Shown here piece by piece: positions 4,132 to 6,206 of a DNA stretch of 6,206 nt. Position numbers and translations under genes: made by a program. Source of the DNA: CAZXDL01 sp964639505 (GTDB lineage Bacteria > Patescibacteriota > Saccharimonadia > Saccharimonadales > UBA4665); contig CAZXDL010000023.1 of NCBI GenBank assembly GCA_964639505.1, positions 1 to 6,206 on the forward strand, read 5' to 3'. Each line of letters opens with the position of its first letter. The stretch's first letter is position 1. Under the pieces are notes generated by a model. It worked only from the letters and a program-made list of their open reading frames with translations, did no database searches and had not been told where the DNA came from.

Positions 4132-4300
4132 CGGGGGTCTCCTCGTCCTGGCAGTACGGGCAAAAGGCCGGCCCGGGGCACCCGATAGGCGGGGAACACT
4201 GTTGACACCGGCAGCGGGTTGCGCGGATGAAGGCGCGACGCTCGTCGATGGCGTCGCGGCGCGCGTCATCGTCGCGGTCCTCGAAGGGCTCACGGGGCAT
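4121..4300 (-). CDS. Cys-rich mini-protein, probable zinc ribbon, 59 aa
   Basis: The start ATG at 4300 has an AGGAGG site seven bases upstream; the open frame to 4381 adds only an Arg-rich shadow. The first 29 residues are strongly charged (Glu/Asp/Arg) and helical. The second half has six Cys at 30, 32, 35, 41, 47 and 50, making two Cys-x2-Cys knuckles (32/35 and 47/50) around a Pro/Gly-rich loop, which fits a zinc ribbon binding one Zn through four Cys. Zinc-ribbon mini-proteins in phages can bind nucleic acid or host polymerase, but nothing here fixes a partner. It overlaps the genes on both sides by 11 nt and ends Asp-Ala-Asp. It lies downstream of the 221-aa gene, with a second Cys/His-rich mini-protein on that gene's other side. 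Confidence 0.82.
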   Translation of the reverse strand: MPREPFEDRDDDARRDAIDERRAFIRATRCRCQQCSPPIGCPGPAFCPYCQDEETPDAD

Positions 4301-4955
4301 CGGTCGCCTCCTGCGCTGCGCGGTCAGGATGGCCCGCAGCGGCGCGAGCCTCCTGGGCAACTGAGATGAATCGCTCGGCAACGCCGAACGTCTCGCAATT
4401 GCGCTTGAACCAACGCCGGTCTCTCTCGCTCTCAGCGTCGGACAGTGGCCCCCTGCGGAGGAGGCGCGCTTTCTCTTCGAGCCGCCGTATCTCGTCGCGC
4501 CTGTACGCTTCCAACAAGAGTCCGGCCGATGCTTCGCGGTCCCACGCGAATGCGAGTAGATCGTGCTGCGGATTGGACAGATCAGCGCCGAATGCGCGTC
4601 GCGGGGTGCGCGGCTTCAGGTCGGTCGCTGCGACGCGCAACACCTTTGATAGGATTGGGCGCCAATCGGCCGGGATGTCCTCAAGTAGCCGGATTCGCTC
4701 TGCTTCGAGCCCTGGGTCTTTTTCAGATCGGACGTGCAGGTAACAGTAGATCGTCACCAAGGCGGAGCGACGTGCGCTCGCCCGATGTGCGTCGGTGAGG
4801 CCGGCCCAGAACGGATAGTGGTCGTCCGCGGTGTCCGGGAACGACATCTGCCAGCATTGACCGTAGTAGTCGGAGTTGGCCTTGGCCGCCCGCTCAATGG
4901 CGGCATCGACTGAGAGGTCTCCCGCGATCTCGTCAAGCACGGTCCGATCAGCCAT
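4290..4955 (-). CDS. hypothetical protein, 221 aa, largest complete gene of the array
   Basis: The function is not recognised. The start ATG at 4955 overlaps the previous gene by 8 nt, and its best ribosome site (AGGAGGG) is about 12 bases away, so coupling to the previous gene is likely. The protein is mostly helical and charged. Residues about 1-28 form an acidic/Ala helix, and 30-52 hold several aromatic residues (Tyr-Tyr-Gly-Gln-Cys-Trp; His-Tyr-Pro-Phe-Trp). About 55-76 is a helix with Ile-Tyr-Cys-Tyr-Leu-His. A middle region (95-130) is basic with Pro (Lys-Pro-Arg-Thr-Pro-Arg-Arg). The C-terminal third (150-215) is a long Arg/Glu-rich helix with coiled-coil character. There is no signal peptide, membrane helix, Walker motif or obvious metal cluster. 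It ends Asp-Ala-Pro in the overlap with the next start. Confidence 0.88.
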   Translation of the reverse strand: MADRTVLDEIAGDLSVDAAIERAAKANSDYYGQCWQMSFPDTADDHYPFWAGLTDAHRASARRSALVTIYCYLHVRSEKDPGLEAERIRLLEDIPADWRPILSKVLRVAATDLKPRTPRRAFGADLSNPQHDLLAFAWDREASAGLLLEAYRRDEIRRLEEKARLLRRGPLSDAESERDRRWFKRNCETFGVAERFISVAQEARAAAGHPDRAAQEATDAP

Positions 4956-5133
4956 TGCCCTGGCCCTCCTGCGCGCCCCGCGGCTTCATCCGCCGCATAC
5001 CTCCGCACTCCTCGGGGTGGGCGCAATGTCTCGCTCCGACATGGCGGCAGGCGGGGCAGTAAAGCCCAGACGGATTGTCCGAGACGGGCGCATCAGGCGC
5101 CGGCTCAGCTTCCAAGTAGTCAAACGCGGCCAT
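4948..5133 (-). CDS. Cys/His-rich mini-protein, possible zinc finger, 61 aa
   Basis: The start ATG at 5133 has a strong GGAGGG site five bases upstream, 3 nt after the previous stop. The N-terminal 20 residues are acidic and Pro-rich, then comes a compact metal-site candidate: Tyr-Cys26-Pro-Ala-Cys29-Arg-His31, Cys37, His39, Cys43. This gives four Cys and two His within 18 residues, enough for one zinc site. The C-terminal part is basic with Gly (Arg-Arg-Met-Lys-Pro-Arg-Gly), suiting nucleic-acid contact. The family is not recognised. The stop lies inside the start region of the 221-aa gene (8-nt overlap), so the two are probably co-translated. Confidence 0.82.
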   Translation of the reverse strand: MAAFDYLEAEPAPDAPVSDNPSGLYCPACRHVGARHCAHPEECGGMRRMKPRGAQEGQGNG

Positions 5134-5136
5134 CTC

Positions 5137-5553
5137 TCAGCCCTCCTGCGTCGGCGTGGGGATGGGGAGGTCGGGGAGCCTCTGCACCCACGATCCGACG
5201 ATGTCATCGTCCATCACGCCGGACGCGTGCATGCCGATCAGCAGCGTCCATGAGCGCGTCGGATATCGGTGCCCTAGCAGCCATTCGCGCGGCCTCCACG
5301 GCGCCGCGATGCGGTATGCGCCCGTCGTCAGGGCGCCCACTTCTGCCGCCGTTCGCACCAGCACCGGCTCCGGCATCGCCCGTGCGAGCGCCGCGTCTCG
5401 GGCGGCCTCGGCGGCGTCGGCTCGGGAACGCTCGGCGTCGAGGCGGGTGAGAAGACGTCGCCACTCGTGGCGACAGAGCATCGCCAGATCGTCGTCCTCG
5501 ACCAACGACGCCTCGATCGCGTTGATTTCCGCATCCGTCATCGGCTCGGTCAT
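5137..5553 (-). CDS. hypothetical protein, 138 aa
   Basis: The function is not recognised. The start ATG at 5553 overlaps the previous stop as ATGA; its own ribosome site is weak (AAGG 12 bases upstream), so coupling is likely. An alternative ATG at 5541 gives Met-Thr-Asp-Ala-Glu-Ile-Asn-Ala-Ile-Glu-Ala, a beginning I recall from small phage proteins of the Ea22/Ead type, but the rest does not follow that pattern clearly. Residues about 6-60 are acidic to mixed-charge helix, with a coiled-coil-like Ala/Arg/Glu stretch at 36-59. From about 64 it changes to a compact Trp/Pro-rich region (Ala-Pro-Trp-Arg-Pro-Arg-Glu-Trp-Leu-Leu-Gly; Ser-Trp-Thr-Leu-Leu-Ile-Gly), then an acidic turn Asp-Asp-Asp and a Pro-rich tail. 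The frame to 5901 is a shadow. Confidence 0.85.
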   Translation of the reverse strand: MTEPMTDAEINAIEASLVEDDDLAMLCRHEWRRLLTRLDAERSRADAAEAARDAALARAMPEPVLVRTAAEVGALTTGAYRIAAPWRPREWLLGHRYPTRSWTLLIGMHASGVMDDDIVGSWVQRLPDLPIPTPTQEG

Positions 5554-5759
5554 GGCGTGGTCGCCTTCATCATCGCCTCTTCCAGGTCGCAGATCAGCCC
5601 ATGCAGGGCCGATGCATGGCGATCCCGGACGTAGTGGTGGGCCATGTCCTCGCTGGCGATGCCGAGGGCTTCGGGCTCCATCATCCGCAGCCCTCGTGCG
5701 AGACGACGGGCATGGGACAGGGCGTCGTCGAGCAGTTCGTGGCGATCGGGTGGGGTCAT
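5550..5759 (-). CDS. hypothetical helical protein, 69 aa
   Basis: The function is not recognised. The start ATG at 5759 overlaps the previous stop (ATGA) with GGGAG about eight bases upstream, and the stop overlaps the next start the same way. The open frame to 6002 adds an Arg/Pro/Ser-rich shadow and is rejected. The protein is predicted by eye to be all helical: residues 6-28 (Asp-Arg-His-Glu-Leu-Leu-Asp-Asp-Ala-Leu then Ala-Arg-Arg-Leu-Ala-Arg-Gly-Leu), then about 34-46 with His-His-Tyr, and a C-terminal helix (50-65) with Leu-Ile-Cys-Asp-Leu-Glu-Glu-Ala-Met-Met. Met and His are frequent. There is no signal peptide or membrane segment. Confidence 0.83.
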   Translation of the reverse strand: MTPPDRHELLDDALSHARRLARGLRMMEPEALGIASEDMAHHYVRDRHASALHGLICDLEEAMMKATTP

Positions 5760-6206
5760 GCGGGGCGCTCCCATGTGGTCCAGCCATTGGCGGAGCGGAA
5801 AGAAGCGAGTAGGGCGTCCCAAACGGCGGCGGCTCGCTTGGATGAGTCGAGGTCTCGTCGGGAATACACCCGGCAAAGGTCTCGAACCTCCTGTGCCGCA
5901 TCCCTCTCGTCCTCGACGTGCGGGGGATGGCCGGGCGGAGGCGCCCCGATCCTGCGGGTCACTTCGGAATCCAGCCACCGGCGGAACCCGTGATCCGCGC
6001 ACATCATCGCCGCCTGCTGGCTTCTCGGCAGCGTGTGGAAGGGGCGACGATCCTTCCCCTTCTCGGGATCGGGAGCGGGCTGCTGTTCGGCCTCCGCCGC
6101 CTTCTCCTCGTAGGGCGCCAGCGCGACGACGTAGTGCTCGCCGATCGGGGAGGACAGGAGGTCGGGGTTCACGTCCGCCGGATGCACGACGAACGAGACG
6201 ATGACG
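5756..6206 (-). CDS. conserved phage protein of unknown function, N-terminus beyond right edge
   Basis: The frame stays open to the window edge, so the gene is partial; 149 residues are visible. A GTG at 6187 could be a start, but the six upstream codons (Val-Ile-Val-Ser-Phe-Val) continue a strand-like N-terminus, so the real start is probably outside. I recall phage proteins beginning Val-Ser-Phe-Val-Val-His-Pro-Asp-Asp-Val-Pro-Pro-Asp-Leu, then Pro-Ile-Gly-x-x-Tyr-x-Val-Ala-Leu, with a Leu-Pro-x-x-Gln-Gln-Ala segment in the middle and a helical end like Val-x-x-Cys-x-Val-x-Ser-Arg-x-x-Leu-Asp. This protein has all of these, with a charged Pro/Glu/Lys linker (about 32-52). The family is common near recombination and early genes of proteobacterial phages; its function is unknown to me. 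It is the first gene visible of the leftward array, and its stop overlaps the next start (ATGA). Confidence 0.85.
   Translation of the reverse strand, partial: VIVSFVVHPADVNPDLLSSPIGEHYVVALAPYEEKAAEAEQQPAPDPEKGKDRRPFHTLPRSQQAAMMCADHGFRRWLDSEVTRRIGAPPPGHPPHVEDERDAAQEVRDLCRVYSRRDLDSSKRAAAVWDALLASFRSANGWTTWERPA

Noticed and set aside
5156..6204. Two + strand frames of 218 and 186 codons at the right side.
   Set aside because: They are Ser/Arg/Pro-rich, opposite three coupled - strand genes with recognisable helical or conserved sequence, and lack starts with ribosome sites.

Overview
The window looks like part of a tailed-phage or prophage genome from a high-GC Gram-negative host, probably an alphaproteobacterium. 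The evidence is the strong G+C bias at third codon positions, a run of very small head-to-tail genes with stop/start overlaps, and a nested inner/outer spanin pair. An outer-membrane lipoprotein spanin only makes sense in a host with an outer membrane. The exact host cannot be read from the sequence.

Layout. Positions 1-492 (+ strand) hold the end of a lysis cassette: the 3' part of an Rz-like i-spanin gene, with a complete Rz1-like lipoprotein gene (206-370) in another frame inside it. A possible third small gene starts at 367, coupled to the Rz1 stop. From 499 to the right edge all supported genes are on the - strand and form one right-to-left array. In transcription order it holds a partial conserved phage protein (5756 to edge), two small helical proteins, a Cys/His-rich mini-protein, a 221-aa unknown, a second Cys-rich mini-protein, a coiled-coil protein, an HNH endonuclease with a C-terminal helix-turn-helix-like segment, a winged-helix-like protein, a coiled-coil mini-protein, a HicA/YcfA-like protein, four unknowns of which one is a small membrane protein, and a terminal 138-aa unknown. 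The two transcription units converge with 6 bp between their stop codons.

The - strand array is almost gapless: neighbours overlap by 1, 4, 8 or 11 nt or are 0-18 nt apart. No internal promoter, terminator, tRNA or CRISPR array was seen. It is probably one early/accessory operon driven from beyond the right edge and read mainly by translational coupling. Most products are not recognisable. Only the spanins, the HNH enzyme and (less surely) the HicA-like fold support a functional call.

The most unusual points are: an 8-codon minigene (1334-1360) with the same 14-nt Shine-Dalgarno/start cassette as the gene before it; three consecutive junctions with the same 11-nt overlap and upstream proteins ending Asp-Ala-X; the third ORF coupled to the spanin pair; and two Cys-rich mini-proteins flanking the largest unknown gene.
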